From Bacteroidaceae bacterium (GTDB lineage: Bacteria > Bacteroidota > Bacteroidia > Bacteroidales > Bacteroidaceae): a DNA stretch of 64,000 bases. The DNA is taken from NCBI GenBank assembly GCA_024398405.1, contig JAKSJE010000001.1:1-64000 (forward strand). The letters are read 5' to 3'. Position 1 is the stretch's first letter; each line of letters opens with the position of its first letter. The notes under the pieces are model-generated. The model did no database searches. It worked only from the letters and a program-made list of their open reading frames with translations, and was not told where the DNA came from. The translations under genes and the position numbers were made by a program. Below, one piece after another: positions 8,815 through 17,793 of this stretch.

Positions 8815-10170
8815 TCAGTCTCTCTTGAAGATGTCGCGTGTATAGACCTTGTCCTTTACGTCATCGAGACAGGCGTCATAGCGGTTGGCGATGATGGCCT
8901 TGCTCTGCTCCTTGAACGTACCGAGGTCATTGACCACCCTTGAACCGAAGAAAAGTGAGCCGTCAACGAGTGTGGGCTCATAGATAATCACGGTCGCACC
9001 CTTGGCTTTGATTCGCTTCATGATGCCTTGTATGGCACTCTGCCTGAAGTTGTCGCTGTTGCTCTTCATGGTCAGACGATAGACTCCGATGGTCGGCGCT
9101 GCTTCCGATGGGATGGAGTTGAACTGGTTGTTCGAGGTGTAGTCGTACCAGCCGGCTTTCCGCAACACTGCGTCGGCTATGTAGTCCTTCCTCGTGCGGT
9201 TGCTCTCTACGATGGCGCTCATGATGTTCTGTGGCACGTCGGCGTAGTTGGCGAGAAGCTGCTTCGTGTCCTTGGGCAGGCAGTAACCTCCGTAGCCGAA
9301 GGAGGGGTTGTTATAGTGTGTGCCTATGCGCGGGTCGAGACCCACTCCGTTGATGATGGCCTGGGTGTTTAGCCCTTTCTCCTCGGCGTAGGTGTCAAGT
9401 TCGTTGAAGTAGCTTACGCGCAGCGCCAGATAGGTGTTGGCGAACAACTTGACGGCTTCGGCTTCTTTCATGCCCATGAGCAGGGTGGGGATGTCCTGTC
9501 TGACGGCGCCTTCCTGCAAGAGTCGGGCGAAGGTCTGGGCATGCTGCCGGGAGTCTGGGTGGCTGATGGCTTCTATGGCGACGTTCTCTTCGTTCAGTTT
9601 GCTGTCGGCTCCCGACGCTATCGGCCTTGGGTAGCCTACGATGATGCGACTTGGATAGAGGTTGTCATAGAGCGCTTTGCTCTCTCTCAGGAACTCAGGC
9701 GAGAAAAGCAATTTGAGTTTCTTGCCTCGGAGTCCGGGGGCGGTGAGGAACCGCGGTGCGTACTTCACGTAGAGCCCCCTTGTATAACCTACTGGTATGG
9801 TGCTCTTTATCACCATGACCGCATCCGGGTTCACACTGAGGACGAGGTCGATGACCTCCTCCACGTGTGAGGTGTCGAAGAAGTTCTTCTGAGGGTCGTA
9901 ATTGGTCGGTGTGGCAATCACCACGAAGTCGGCGTCCCTGTATGCCTCAGTTCCGTTGAGTGTCGCACTGAGGTTCAGTCGCTTTTCCGCGAGATACTTC
10001 TCGATGTAATCGTCCTGGATAGGTGAGATGCCATTGTTGATTTTCTCGACTTTCTCAGGAATGACATCGACTGCAGTCACCTGATGGTGCTGTGACAGCA
10101 ATGTGGCGATGCTCAGTCCCACGTAGCCAGTGCCTGCTACCGCTATTTTGATGTCCTTGAATTCACGCAT
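8815..10170 (-). CDS. ugd: UDP-glucose 6-dehydrogenase (nucleotide-sugar dehydrogenase)
   Basis: Start chosen at ATG 10170 ([20 protein letters not shown]); 24 further upstream codons are open but run into the promoter region. The 451-residue cytoplasmic enzyme has the N-terminal NAD-binding GTGYVGL motif, the ATPTNYD and [11 protein letters not shown] segments, and the catalytic cysteine in [15 protein letters not shown] near residue 250, followed by the C-terminal UDP-sugar domain ([17 protein letters not shown]). It oxidises UDP-glucose, or a related UDP-hexose, to the uronic acid, so the polysaccharide made by this operon probably contains a uronic acid. It is the first gene after the promoter at 10267-10274. 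Confidence 0.93.
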   Translation of the reverse strand: MREFKDIKIAVAGTGYVGLSIATLLSQHHQVTAVDVIPEKVEKINNGISPIQDDYIEKYLAEKRLNLSATLNGTEAYRDADFVVIATPTNYDPQKNFFDTSHVEEVIDLVLSVNPDAVMVIKSTIPVGYTRGLYVKYAPRFLTAPGLRGKKLKLLFSPEFLRESKALYDNLYPSRIIVGYPRPIASGADSKLNEENVAIEAISHPDSRQHAQTFARLLQEGAVRQDIPTLLMGMKEAEAVKLFANTYLALRVSYFNELDTYAEEKGLNTQAIINGVGLDPRIGTHYNNPSFGYGGYCLPKDTKQLLANYADVPQNIMSAIVESNRTRKDYIADAVLRKAGWYDYTSNNQFNSIPSEAAPTIGVYRLTMKSNSDNFRQSAIQGIMKRIKAKGATVIIYEPTLVDGSLFFGSRVVNDLGTFKEQSKAIIANRYDACLDDVKDKVYTRDIFKRD

Positions 10171-10266
10171 GTCTTTTGTCGTTTGTCTGCATTCCGTACG
10201 GCTCCGCCACGGTCCGCCACGGCTCTCCCCAAGGCCGACCACATACGAGCAGTGCTATTCGCTCCG

Positions 10267-10274
10267 CAAATATA
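10267..10274 (-). promoter_or_regulatory. Bacteroidota-type promoter of the polysaccharide operon
   Basis: On the minus strand the -7 box reads TATATTTG, matching TAnnTTTG. Predicted transcription start is near 10260, giving a leader of about 90 bases to ugd. It is the only clear promoter upstream of the nine co-oriented genes ending at 696. Confidence 0.65.
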
Positions 10275-10379
10275 GATAAAAAAACCGAGATAGGCATCAA
10301 TGTCGGTTAAAACTTTTGTGCCGCCTTGAAAAAAAAGGACGATTGTTGGCGGTTGCGGCGGTTGCTTGGTGCTGATTGT

Positions 10380-12725
10380 TCAGTTGTTGATTGAGTGGTC
10401 AGCCGGTACGTCCGTGTTGCTCCATGCCTTGAGGGCTGTCCATGGCGTGTATGGATTGCTCCAGAACGGGTCGGTCTGTGGAAGGCCAAGGGCGCAGAAT
10501 GCGGCGCAACACAGATATTCGCTGCCTGTGTTGATGTAGTCTTCCGACATGTGGATTTGTGCTCCAGTATAACCTACGCGCAGCCAGCCACATGTGTCGA
10601 ATGTGTTGCGCTGTGCGAGCTGACGCTTTATCACAGCGGTCATCGCGCATCGTACCTGTCCTGGGTTGACGTGTCGTGGCAGAAGATGAAGCAAGGCGGC
10701 GTCGCTTAGGGCATGGAACGAGCCAAACCGATAGGTGATGGAGCGTCCGATGACGGGATATGTCCCTTCGGGGGATATCATGCGCTCCTGTTGCTCCGCA
10801 TAGCGTCCGAGACGCCTCTGCTGTGTAGCGAGGAAGTCCGCGTTTCTCAGATTGTGCTTCTGGCAGACCATGAGCACCTCGGTAAGCATCGGAAGGATGA
10901 CCAGGCTGTTGTAGTAGTCAAGATGGAAGTCACTGCCGTCGCCATACCATCCGTCACCTTTGTACCAGTCGTTTCTGAACTTCTCGACTCCATGCATCAT
11001 CCGCACCTCATCGCACTGCCCGTCAAACTCAAGTAATGCCGCCTCTATGATTGACGCGAAGAGCAGCCAGTTGCTTTCGTATGGTTGTATCGAACGGGTC
11101 GCCCTGAGCTCCTTGATAAGGTTCTGCTGGGTGACTCCGTCCAGTTTGCCCCATAGTTGCTTGGGCGCGCGGAGCAGACCCTCTGCCAGAAAGGCGGCAT
11201 CGACGAGTGGCTGACGATGGCGATTGGCAGTGAAGCGCAGGTGGTCAGGTGACTGTGGGTTGACAGCGTTCTTCAGTCCACGCACTGCCAGGTCAATCAT
11301 CTGCATACGTTGAAGTCCCTCCGGTGTGCCGTCGGGGCCGAGTTCGAGCCAAGGTGCGATACCGCAGATGGTACGACCCACGGCTTCGAGGTATGAGACC
11401 TCGCTACGGTCGGGGTCGGCGGATAATGACTCGAACGGAAAGTTATTCTTCAGCGTCTCGTCAGCCAGATTCTTCAGCACAGGTGTGGCGATGGTGACAA
11501 GGGCGTCCACCCATGCTTTGCGGTCAGCCTGTGGGGACGGTTGTGCAAGCAACTTCTTCATACGCAGTAACGCCTCGATGTAATAGTAGTCCGCATAGGT
11601 GAGTGGCACGTCAACCTCGCTCTTGCCCGGCAGGGAGCCCACGCTGTGTCTCAAGATGAATCCTCCTTGTTCACCGACATGCGCAAGGTAGGCGGGAGAC
11701 GTGAGTGAGCGCAGTTGCTTTTCCGCCATCCGCAACCAGACTGACGCGTCGGCCGACGGGTCGAGTTGTGACAACTCGACCAAGGCACTCGCCATCACCG
11801 CACCGGCAGAGGCGTCGCGGGGAGCATTCGGGATGTCAGGGGCGTCGAAGTCCCAGTATGGTATTCCGTCCTCTGGCATACGGGGATGTGAGCAGAGGAA
11901 ATGTGCTATGTGGCGTGCCTGCTCGAGGTATCTATGGTTGAGGGTCTCACGATACATCATGGTGTAGCCATACAGTCCCCATGCCTGTCCGCGTGCCCAT
12001 GCGCTATCGTCGGAATAGCCTTGAGAGGTCTGGCGCGCATGAGGCTTGCCGGTCTCCGGGTCATAGGAAACGACATGGAAGGTGCTGTAGTCATCACGGA
12101 AATGGTTCTCCATCGTCTTGTTGGCGTGGGTCTCAGCGACACGGACATACTGACGGTCGTTTGTCTCGCGGGTCATGAAACAAAGCATCTCAAGGTTCAT
12201 CATGTTGTCGATGATGACAGGGTATTTCCATTTCCTGCTTGACTCCCACGACTTGATGACACCGAGTCTCTCGTCGAAGCGTGTCAGCAGACTGGCTGTG
12301 CCTTCCTTGATGATGTCAAGATAACGCTTGTTGCCGGTGATGTTGTAACCCTGGCCGAAACTGCAATAGAGCATGAAACCCAGGTCGTGAGTGTCCGTCA
12401 TCTTCTTCACCGGCTCAGCCCGGTCGGTGAAGAGCTCAGCGTAACGGCGTAGGTCATTGCTCGGCTTGTCGGCGTATAACTGCCATAGCACACCAGGGAA
12501 AAAGCCGGAACACCACCAGCGGTAATCGCTCGTGATAAGTTCCCCTTTGTCAAAGGAGCGCGGAAAACGTCCTTCCTGGCTCTCGAGTGACCTTGCCATT
12601 ATGAGTGCCTGCGAACGGCTGACAGACAGCCCTTCTTCGATTACTTCGCCCATAGGCTTCTGGGCATGAACGGCAAAGGCCGTGAAACAGATGGTGATTG
12701 AGAGGAGTCTCTTTAAGTTAAGCAT
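10380..12725 (-). CDS. Two-domain glycoside hydrolase: GH88 unsaturated glucuronyl hydrolase fused to DUF2264
   Basis: A 781-residue protein with a cleavable signal peptide (ITICFTAFAVHAQ) for export. Residues about 30-385 form a GH88/GH105-like (alpha/alpha)6 barrel with the expected WWCSGFFPGVLWQLY, DNMMNLEML, and DDSAWARGQAWGLYG signatures; GH88 enzymes release unsaturated uronic acids made by polysaccharide lyases. Residues about 400-770 match DUF2264 (PF10022), with AVGRTICGIAPWLELG and NWLLFASIIEAALL; I believe this family is now classed in CAZy as GH154, active on glucuronides. Having both in one chain suggests stepwise removal of uronic acid residues from one glycan. It stands alone, with its own promoter at 12844-12851. 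Confidence 0.88.
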   Translation of the reverse strand: MLNLKRLLSITICFTAFAVHAQKPMGEVIEEGLSVSRSQALIMARSLESQEGRFPRSFDKGELITSDYRWWCSGFFPGVLWQLYADKPSNDLRRYAELFTDRAEPVKKMTDTHDLGFMLYCSFGQGYNITGNKRYLDIIKEGTASLLTRFDERLGVIKSWESSRKWKYPVIIDNMMNLEMLCFMTRETNDRQYVRVAETHANKTMENHFRDDYSTFHVVSYDPETGKPHARQTSQGYSDDSAWARGQAWGLYGYTMMYRETLNHRYLEQARHIAHFLCSHPRMPEDGIPYWDFDAPDIPNAPRDASAGAVMASALVELSQLDPSADASVWLRMAEKQLRSLTSPAYLAHVGEQGGFILRHSVGSLPGKSEVDVPLTYADYYYIEALLRMKKLLAQPSPQADRKAWVDALVTIATPVLKNLADETLKNNFPFESLSADPDRSEVSYLEAVGRTICGIAPWLELGPDGTPEGLQRMQMIDLAVRGLKNAVNPQSPDHLRFTANRHRQPLVDAAFLAEGLLRAPKQLWGKLDGVTQQNLIKELRATRSIQPYESNWLLFASIIEAALLEFDGQCDEVRMMHGVEKFRNDWYKGDGWYGDGSDFHLDYYNSLVILPMLTEVLMVCQKHNLRNADFLATQQRRLGRYAEQQERMISPEGTYPVIGRSITYRFGSFHALSDAALLHLLPRHVNPGQVRCAMTAVIKRQLAQRNTFDTCGWLRVGYTGAQIHMSEDYINTGSEYLCCAAFCALGLPQTDPFWSNPYTPWTALKAWSNTDVPADHSINN

Positions 12726-12843
12726 AGAATCAATAAGTTAGTTAATATGGTTCAATGGTTATTCGCCGCCGCTACATGATGCCTTTTGCCACTACTTCTT
12801 CAGACGTTAGTCGGTTTCTGGTCTCTGACTACCAACGGCAACA

Positions 12844-12851
12844 CAAAGATA
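12844..12851 (-). promoter_or_regulatory. Promoter of the GH88-DUF2264 gene
   Basis: TATCTTTG on the minus strand, with a TTTTGTC -33-like element about 20 bases upstream. It leaves an unusually long leader of about 110 bases before the ATG at 12725. Confidence 0.6.
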
Positions 12852-12924
12852 TGAATTAAATCTGACAAAACCACAATTATCTGTGAACTTTTTGAGGAAA
12901 CGGCGACAATTTGCTTTGGCACAA

Positions 12925-13204
12925 CGGACGACATCAGTGCCGCGAGCGCAAGACAATATCGACGCGAACGCAAGACAATATCGACGCGAGCGCAAGACAT
13001 TATCGCCGCGAGCGCAAGACATATCCCACTTGTTACTAACAGGTGGTATATAGTTGTTAGTAACAGGTGGGGGGTACTTGTTAGTAACAGGTAGGGTGTA
13101 CTTGTTAGTAACAAGTGGTATGTAGTTGTTAGTAACAAAATCATAATCTCATCAGGTGTCTTTGGAAGTTTCGTGCGATTGTGCTGACTTCGTTGTCGCA
13201 TGAG
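12925..13204 (-). repeat. Double-array intergenic element, copy 1
   Basis: Read on the minus strand this is the same element as 33056-33335. It begins with a conserved flank (GCACGAAACTTCCAAAGAC), then a 24-bp tandem array (13137 down to 13026: four full units and a fifth partial), each unit centred on the palindrome ACTTGTTACTAACAAGT or a variant, then a 22-bp array (about 13025 down to 12940: four units of the type ATGTCTTGCGCTCGCGTCGATA read in two parts, plus a degenerate fifth). The 722-base gap between the GH88 gene and the rnf operon contains nothing else I recognise apart from the two promoters. Confidence 0.9.
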
Positions 13205-13408
13205 TGTGTCATGGGAATTCGAACACACAGACACTATGAACCATTCATTATCACACTGTGAACCATTACCCGCACGAAGGTTTCTCAGCGTGTAACAGAA
13301 CCCGCCTTTATGTAATTTGCGTTTGCTGTTGGTATCTGCTGAAATCGTGAAATCGCCCAAAAATATATTTTTATTGCAGTTTCATGGCAGTGTATCAATA
13401 TTTTTTTG

Positions 13409-13416
13409 TAATTTTG
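13409..13416 (+). promoter_or_regulatory. Promoter of the rnf operon
   Basis: TAATTTTG matches the TAnnTTTG -7 box. The predicted start of transcription lies about 25 bases before the ATG at 13448, and all seven genes to 18992 follow with gaps of 16 bases or less. Confidence 0.65.
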
Positions 13417-13447
13417 CGAAGTAATATGCAAAAACATCTGAAAGCCC

Positions 13448-13720
13448 ATGGATGACAAGGTGGAAATATGCGGTGGGTGTGCATTGGAGCGCATGTGTCA
13501 TGCGAACGGCAAGCCTCCAACGTCCGCCGGCGATGGCGCTTGCAGCGCCAGCCTGCGCCGCAAGGCCTCATGGCTCATGTTCTGGATACCACTGATCATA
13601 CTCACCGCTGGTCTGTTCCTGATGGTTGGGGCGTTGAGGTGGAACGACCTAATATCGTTCGTCGCTGTTGCGGGTATGCTCACCTTATATTATATGATAT
13701 TGAAACTCAAACTTAAATAA
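13448..13720 (+). CDS. Short RseC/MucC-like membrane protein at the head of the rnf operon
   Basis: A 90-residue protein with a cysteine cluster near the N-terminus (ICGGCALERMC) and two hydrophobic helices (about 40-60 and 64-84). This is the layout of the SoxR-reducing-system RseC family, which heads rnf operons in many Bacteroidales. The usual RseC domain is about 140 residues, with an N-terminal beta segment before the cysteines; that part is missing here, so the protein is shortened. Start is the ATG at 13448, about 30 bases after the -7 box, so the shortening is not an annotation choice. It precedes rnfB by 6 bases. The role in Rnf function is unknown. Confidence 0.75.
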   Translation: MDDKVEICGGCALERMCHANGKPPTSAGDGACSASLRRKASWLMFWIPLIILTAGLFLMVGALRWNDLISFVAVAGMLTLYYMILKLKLK

Positions 13721-13726
13721 AAAATT

Positions 13727-14863
13727 ATGACACAGATTCTTATTGCTGTCGTGATTCTTGGATTGGTGGCTCTGGTCGCAAGTATTGTGCTTTGGGTCGT
13801 ATCCAGGAAATTCGCAGTCAAGGAAGATTCGCGTATCGCCCTGATTGGTGAGGTTCTGCCTCAAGCCAACTGTGGCGGCTGCGGATTTCCTGGGTGTTCA
13901 GCCATGGCGGATGCTTGTGTGAAGGCTGCCGACAAAGGCTCGCTCGAAGGTCTCAACTGTCCGGTTGGCGGTCAGCCATGCATGGAGAAAGTGGCCGCCA
14001 TCCTCGGTCTTCAGGCTGAGAAGTCGGAACCGAAACTGGCAGTCGTACGTTGTAACGGCACCTGCACCCTGCGTCCTCGCACAATCATCTATGATGGCGT
14101 GAGGAGTTGTAAGGTAGCCAACACCACCGGCAAGGGGGAGACGGCATGTGCTTACGGTTGTCTCGGATGTGGCGATTGTGTGGAGGCATGTAAGTTCGGA
14201 GCCATTCAGATTAACCCACAGACAGGTCTTCCCGAGGTTGACAAAGACAGATGTACAGCCTGTGGCGCATGTGCCAAGGCATGTCCGCGACACTTGATAG
14301 AGATTCGTCTAGTTGATGACCAGAAAACCACGATGGTGGTCCAGTGCATGAACAAGGACAAAGGAGCCCAAGCGAGGAAAGTCTGTGGGGCCGCTTGTAT
14401 CGGCTGCATGAAATGTCAGCAGGTCTGTGGCAGCGACGCGATTACAATCGACAGTTTCCTTGCCTATATCGACCCGGTGAAATGTACCCAGTGCCGTGCC
14501 TGTGAGGAGGCCTGTCCTCAGGGAAGCATCCTCGGTCTCAACATGGCATTGAATCCTAAGCGGGTGGAACCAAAGAGCGTAAGTGCCCAACCACGAGAGC
14601 AAGGAAAGATTGTGTTGACCAAAGAGGTGGGTGCGATAGGAAAGGATGACGGAGTCAAGGAGTCATGCAACACCAACATTCGTCCTTATGAGAAACCATT
14701 GGAACTCAACTTCGACGCACCGCTCTTGCCAAGCCAGCAGTATCTGCTGCATGGGACGATAGACATCACCCCGACAGACGGCAAAAGCGAAAGCGCCGTA
14801 GCGAAAGCGCGTAATTATGATGCTCCGTTATTACCATCACAGCAAATTTTGTTAGGATTATGA
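13727..14863 (+). CDS. rnfB: Rnf complex subunit B (Fe-S ferredoxin-like)
   Basis: A 378-residue subunit with one N-terminal membrane helix (about 4-26), the 4Fe4S domain NCGGCGFPGCSAMADAC near residue 48, and several ferredoxin-type clusters: CLGCGDCVEACK, CTACGACAKACP, CIGCMKCQQVCG and CTQCRACEEACP. It accepts electrons from reduced ferredoxin at the cytoplasmic face and passes them into the ion-pumping complex. It is longer than the roughly 290 residues I would expect, because of a C-terminal extension holding two copies of a DAPLLPSQQ motif near residues 326 and 366. It overlaps rnfC by 4 bases (ATGA). Confidence 0.95.
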   Translation: MTQILIAVVILGLVALVASIVLWVVSRKFAVKEDSRIALIGEVLPQANCGGCGFPGCSAMADACVKAADKGSLEGLNCPVGGQPCMEKVAAILGLQAEKSEPKLAVVRCNGTCTLRPRTIIYDGVRSCKVANTTGKGETACAYGCLGCGDCVEACKFGAIQINPQTGLPEVDKDRCTACGACAKACPRHLIEIRLVDDQKTTMVVQCMNKDKGAQARKVCGAACIGCMKCQQVCGSDAITIDSFLAYIDPVKCTQCRACEEACPQGSILGLNMALNPKRVEPKSVSAQPREQGKIVLTKEVGAIGKDDGVKESCNTNIRPYEKPLELNFDAPLLPSQQYLLHGTIDITPTDGKSESAVAKARNYDAPLLPSQQILLGL

Positions 14864-16203
14864 AGACATTCAGAATAGGTGGAGTTCATCCAGCAGAAAA
14901 CAAACTCTCAGCAGACCAGCCCATAAAGGTTGCGGAACTGCCAAGAGTCGCGGTCTTCCCACTGAGCCAGCATATCGGTGCGCCGGCAAAGCCTATCGTG
15001 AAGAAAGGCGACAAGGTCAAGGTGGGTCAGATGATAGCCGAGGCAGGTGGATTCGTCTCAGCGAACATCTTCTCCTCTGTATCAGGCACTGTACTGAAAC
15101 TCGACACATGCATCGATGCCAGTGGCTATGACAAGCCCGCTATCCACATCACCGTGGAAGGTGATGAATGGATGCCTGAGATTGACCGCAGTAAAGACAT
15201 CGTGAGGCTTGAGGCGCGGCCGGACCTGACGGGAAGGGATATTGTCGAGAAAATCAAGGGTGCGGGAATCGTAGGCCTCGGTGGCGCGACATTCCCATGC
15301 CATGTGAAACTCTGTCCGCCTCCGGGAAGCAAACCTGAGTGTGTCATCATCAACGCAGTGGAATGTGAGCCGTACCTCACTGCCGACCACCGTCTGATGC
15401 TTGAGCATGCAGATGAGATTATCGTGGGGACCCTGCTCCTGATGAAAGCAGCCGGAGTCAGCCAGGGCTATATCGCCATTGAGAGCAACAAACCGGACGC
15501 CATACAACTCATGCAGCTCAAAGCCATGACGGTGTATGGCATCGAGGTGGTGCCGCTCAAGGTCAGATATCCGCAAGGTGGCGAGAAACAACTCATAGAC
15601 GCAGTCATAGGTCGGCAGGTTCCTGCCCCACCGGCACTGCCTGTAAGTGTAGGCGCCATCATCCAGAACGTAGGTACCGCATTCGCTGTCTATGAGGCCG
15701 TCATGAAGAACAAGCCGCTCTTTGAGCGTGTTGTGACAGTCACAGGAAAGAGCCTCGGCAACTGCCAGAACTTCCTCGTACGTCTTGGCACTCCGATGAG
15801 CCAGCTGATCGACGCATGCGGCGGTCTGCCGGAAGACACGGGTAAGGTGATTGGTGGCGGTCCGATGATGGGTAAGGCACTCCCGACGACCGAAGTGCCG
15901 GTCTGCAAGGGCTCATCCGGTGTGCTCATCATGCGTGACGAGGAATCGCACAGGAAACCAGCCAGTACATGCATCCGTTGTGCCAAGTGCGTCAGCGCAT
16001 GCCCGATGGGACTTGAGCCTTATCTGCTCTCCGCTTGCGCGGAAACGCAGAACTGGGAAAAGATGGAGAAGGAGATGGTCACGAGTTGCATCGAATGTGG
16101 ATGCTGCCAGTTCACCTGTCCTGCCAACCGTCCTCTTCTCGACCTCGTACGACTCGGGAAGAGCACAGTAATGGGAATTATCAAATCGAGAAATACTAAA
16201 TAG
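14860..16203 (+). CDS. rnfC: Rnf complex subunit C (NADH-binding)
   Basis: A 447-residue peripheral subunit that docks NAD(H) and FMN. It shows the N-terminal biotinyl-lipoyl-like barrel (GAPAKPIVKKGDKVKVGQMI), the Rossmann region GIVGLGGATFPCHVKL, ECEPYLTADHRLM, the SLBB-like stretch, and two 4Fe4S motifs near the C-terminus: CIRCAKCVSACP and CIECGCCQFTCPANRP. Length is normal for the Bacteroidota form. It starts inside the rnfB stop (ATGA) and is followed by rnfD after 4 bases. Confidence 0.96.
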   Translation: MKTFRIGGVHPAENKLSADQPIKVAELPRVAVFPLSQHIGAPAKPIVKKGDKVKVGQMIAEAGGFVSANIFSSVSGTVLKLDTCIDASGYDKPAIHITVEGDEWMPEIDRSKDIVRLEARPDLTGRDIVEKIKGAGIVGLGGATFPCHVKLCPPPGSKPECVIINAVECEPYLTADHRLMLEHADEIIVGTLLLMKAAGVSQGYIAIESNKPDAIQLMQLKAMTVYGIEVVPLKVRYPQGGEKQLIDAVIGRQVPAPPALPVSVGAIIQNVGTAFAVYEAVMKNKPLFERVVTVTGKSLGNCQNFLVRLGTPMSQLIDACGGLPEDTGKVIGGGPMMGKALPTTEVPVCKGSSGVLIMRDEESHRKPASTCIRCAKCVSACPMGLEPYLLSACAETQNWEKMEKEMVTSCIECGCCQFTCPANRPLLDLVRLGKSTVMGIIKSRNTK

Positions 16204-16207
16204 CGAC

Positions 16208-17194
16208 ATGAATAAACTCACGGTATCACTCTCGCCCCACGTTCACAGCGGCGACAGTGTCAGTAAGAACATGTACGGGGTCATCATCGCGCTGGTTCCC
16301 GCCATGCTCTGCTCGTTCTGGTTCTTCGGAATCGGAGCCATCACGGTGACTGCCTTGTCAGTTGCCTCATGTGTGTTCTTTGAATGGTTCATCGGCAAGT
16401 ACATGCTCAGGAACCCACAGCCGACGGTTACTGACGGTTCGGCAATACTCACAGGCATCCTGCTTGCCTTCAACCTCCCCTCCAATATCCCACTGTGGAT
16501 GGTGGTCGCCGGTTCGCTGTTCGCCATCGGAGTCGTGAAGATGACGTTCGGCGGCCTCGGCTGCAACCTTTTCAATCCCGCGTTGGCAGGACGAGCATTC
16601 ATGCTCATATCCTTCCCCGTCCAGATGACTACCTGGCCGACATCAGGACAGCCCTTCCTCACTCTCGACGCAGCGACAGGTGCGACACCACTCTCTGTCA
16701 TGAAGGCGGCAGTCAAGGCGGGCGACCCTTCGCTCCTGAACGACATGCCAAGTCTGCCGGACATGTTGCTCGGTATGACCGGAGGTTGCCTTGGTGAGGT
16801 GTGTGCGGTGGCACTGATCATCGGACTGATATACATGCTCGCTAAGAGAATCATCACATGGCACATTCCTGTAAGTATCATAGTCACAGTGCTTGTGTTC
16901 TCAGGCGCACTCCATCTGGCTAACGGAATGTATGCCGATCCAATGAGCCAGTTGCTCTCAGGAGGTCTGCTTCTCGGCGCCATCTTCATGGCCACTGACT
17001 ATGTGACCTCGCCGATGACCAAGAAGGGACAGATAATATATGGTGTCTGCATCGGTGTCCTTACAATCGTGATCAGGACCTGGGGCGCATACCCAGAGGG
17101 AATGTCATTCGCTATACTGATCATGAACGCATTTACCCCACTAATCAATAACTATTGCAAACCTAAGCGTTTCGGAGAGGAGGTGAAGAAATGA
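16208..17194 (+). CDS. rnfD: Rnf complex subunit D (flavinylated membrane subunit)
   Basis: A 328-residue polytopic inner-membrane subunit with about nine helices. The covalent flavin site is visible as DAATGATPLSVMK near residue 160, where the Thr of the S(T)GAT motif carries FMN by a phosphoester bond. The GGLGCNLFNPALAGRAF motif is the standard RnfD/NqrB signature. It forms part of the sodium- or proton-translocating core with RnfA, E and G. It overlaps rnfG by 4 bases. Confidence 0.96.
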   Translation: MNKLTVSLSPHVHSGDSVSKNMYGVIIALVPAMLCSFWFFGIGAITVTALSVASCVFFEWFIGKYMLRNPQPTVTDGSAILTGILLAFNLPSNIPLWMVVAGSLFAIGVVKMTFGGLGCNLFNPALAGRAFMLISFPVQMTTWPTSGQPFLTLDAATGATPLSVMKAAVKAGDPSLLNDMPSLPDMLLGMTGGCLGEVCAVALIIGLIYMLAKRIITWHIPVSIIVTVLVFSGALHLANGMYADPMSQLLSGGLLLGAIFMATDYVTSPMTKKGQIIYGVCIGVLTIVIRTWGAYPEGMSFAILIMNAFTPLINNYCKPKRFGEEVKK

Positions 17195-17793
17195 AAAAGA
17201 TGGAATCAAACCTCGTGAACATGGTAATGGTGCTCTGCGTCATCGCCGTGGCTGCTGCCCTTTCCCTGGCAATAGTCAATGCCATCACTTCGACACAGAT
17301 TGCCAAGATTGAGAAAGACAATCTCGAGAAAGGCATAAAGGAAGTGCTTGGAGCGAATCCGGAAGACTCACTGGATGTAGAGGAGATTCACGACTCCACC
17401 TCCACATTCGTTTTGTACAAGACCGAAATCGGTATAGCAGTCAAGACCCAGAGCAACGGCTTCGGCGGTCCGATTGAGGTACTTGTAGGCTTCGCCCCCG
17501 ACAGCACTATCTGCGGCTACAAGATACTCAAGCATTCCGAGACGCCAGGCCTTGGCGCGAAAGCCGGTGAGTGGTTCCAGAGAGGTAACAAGGGCGACAT
17601 AATAGGAAAGAACCCAGCCAACACGAGCATGACCGTAAGCAAAGACGGCGGAGACATCGACGCCATTACAGCATCAACAATAACGAGCCGTGCGTTCCTT
17701 AAAGCAGTCATGTCCGCATTCGACAGAATATACGGTTCCACACACGAGACAAGCGATGCTTCGACACAAGAAAAGAAAGGAGGCAAACAATGA
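17191..17793 (+). CDS. rnfG: Rnf complex subunit G (periplasmic flavoprotein)
   Basis: A 200-residue subunit with one N-terminal membrane helix (about 8-30) and a periplasmic FMN-binding domain. The flavinylation site is the DAITASTITSRA stretch near residue 155, a variant of SGATxT. KHSETPGLGAKAG and NGFGGPIEVLVGF are typical of RnfG/NqrC. The C-terminal 20 residues are polar and low in complexity. It overlaps both neighbours by 4 bases, so translation of rnfD-G-E is probably coupled. Confidence 0.95.
   Translation: MKKMESNLVNMVMVLCVIAVAAALSLAIVNAITSTQIAKIEKDNLEKGIKEVLGANPEDSLDVEEIHDSTSTFVLYKTEIGIAVKTQSNGFGGPIEVLVGFAPDSTICGYKILKHSETPGLGAKAGEWFQRGNKGDIIGKNPANTSMTVSKDGGDIDAITASTITSRAFLKAVMSAFDRIYGSTHETSDASTQEKKGGKQ

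Noticed and set aside
8815..10242. Longer start for ugd at 10242
   Set aside because: The extra 24 residues lack similarity to the family start, and the motif GTGYVGL sits at the right distance from the ATG at 10170.
13026..13137. 24-bp array as a CRISPR
   Set aside because: Units are contiguous at 24 bp with only about 7 variable bases between palindromes, and spacers recur in the same order at another locus; no cas genes are present.
12800..13360. A 186-codon minus-strand frame across the double-array element
   Set aside because: Its composition is dictated by the tandem repeats (LLLTSTPY units and Arg/Ala-rich 22-bp units); the 22-bp period is not a multiple of three and the second copy has stops. 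Treated as a by-product of the repeats.
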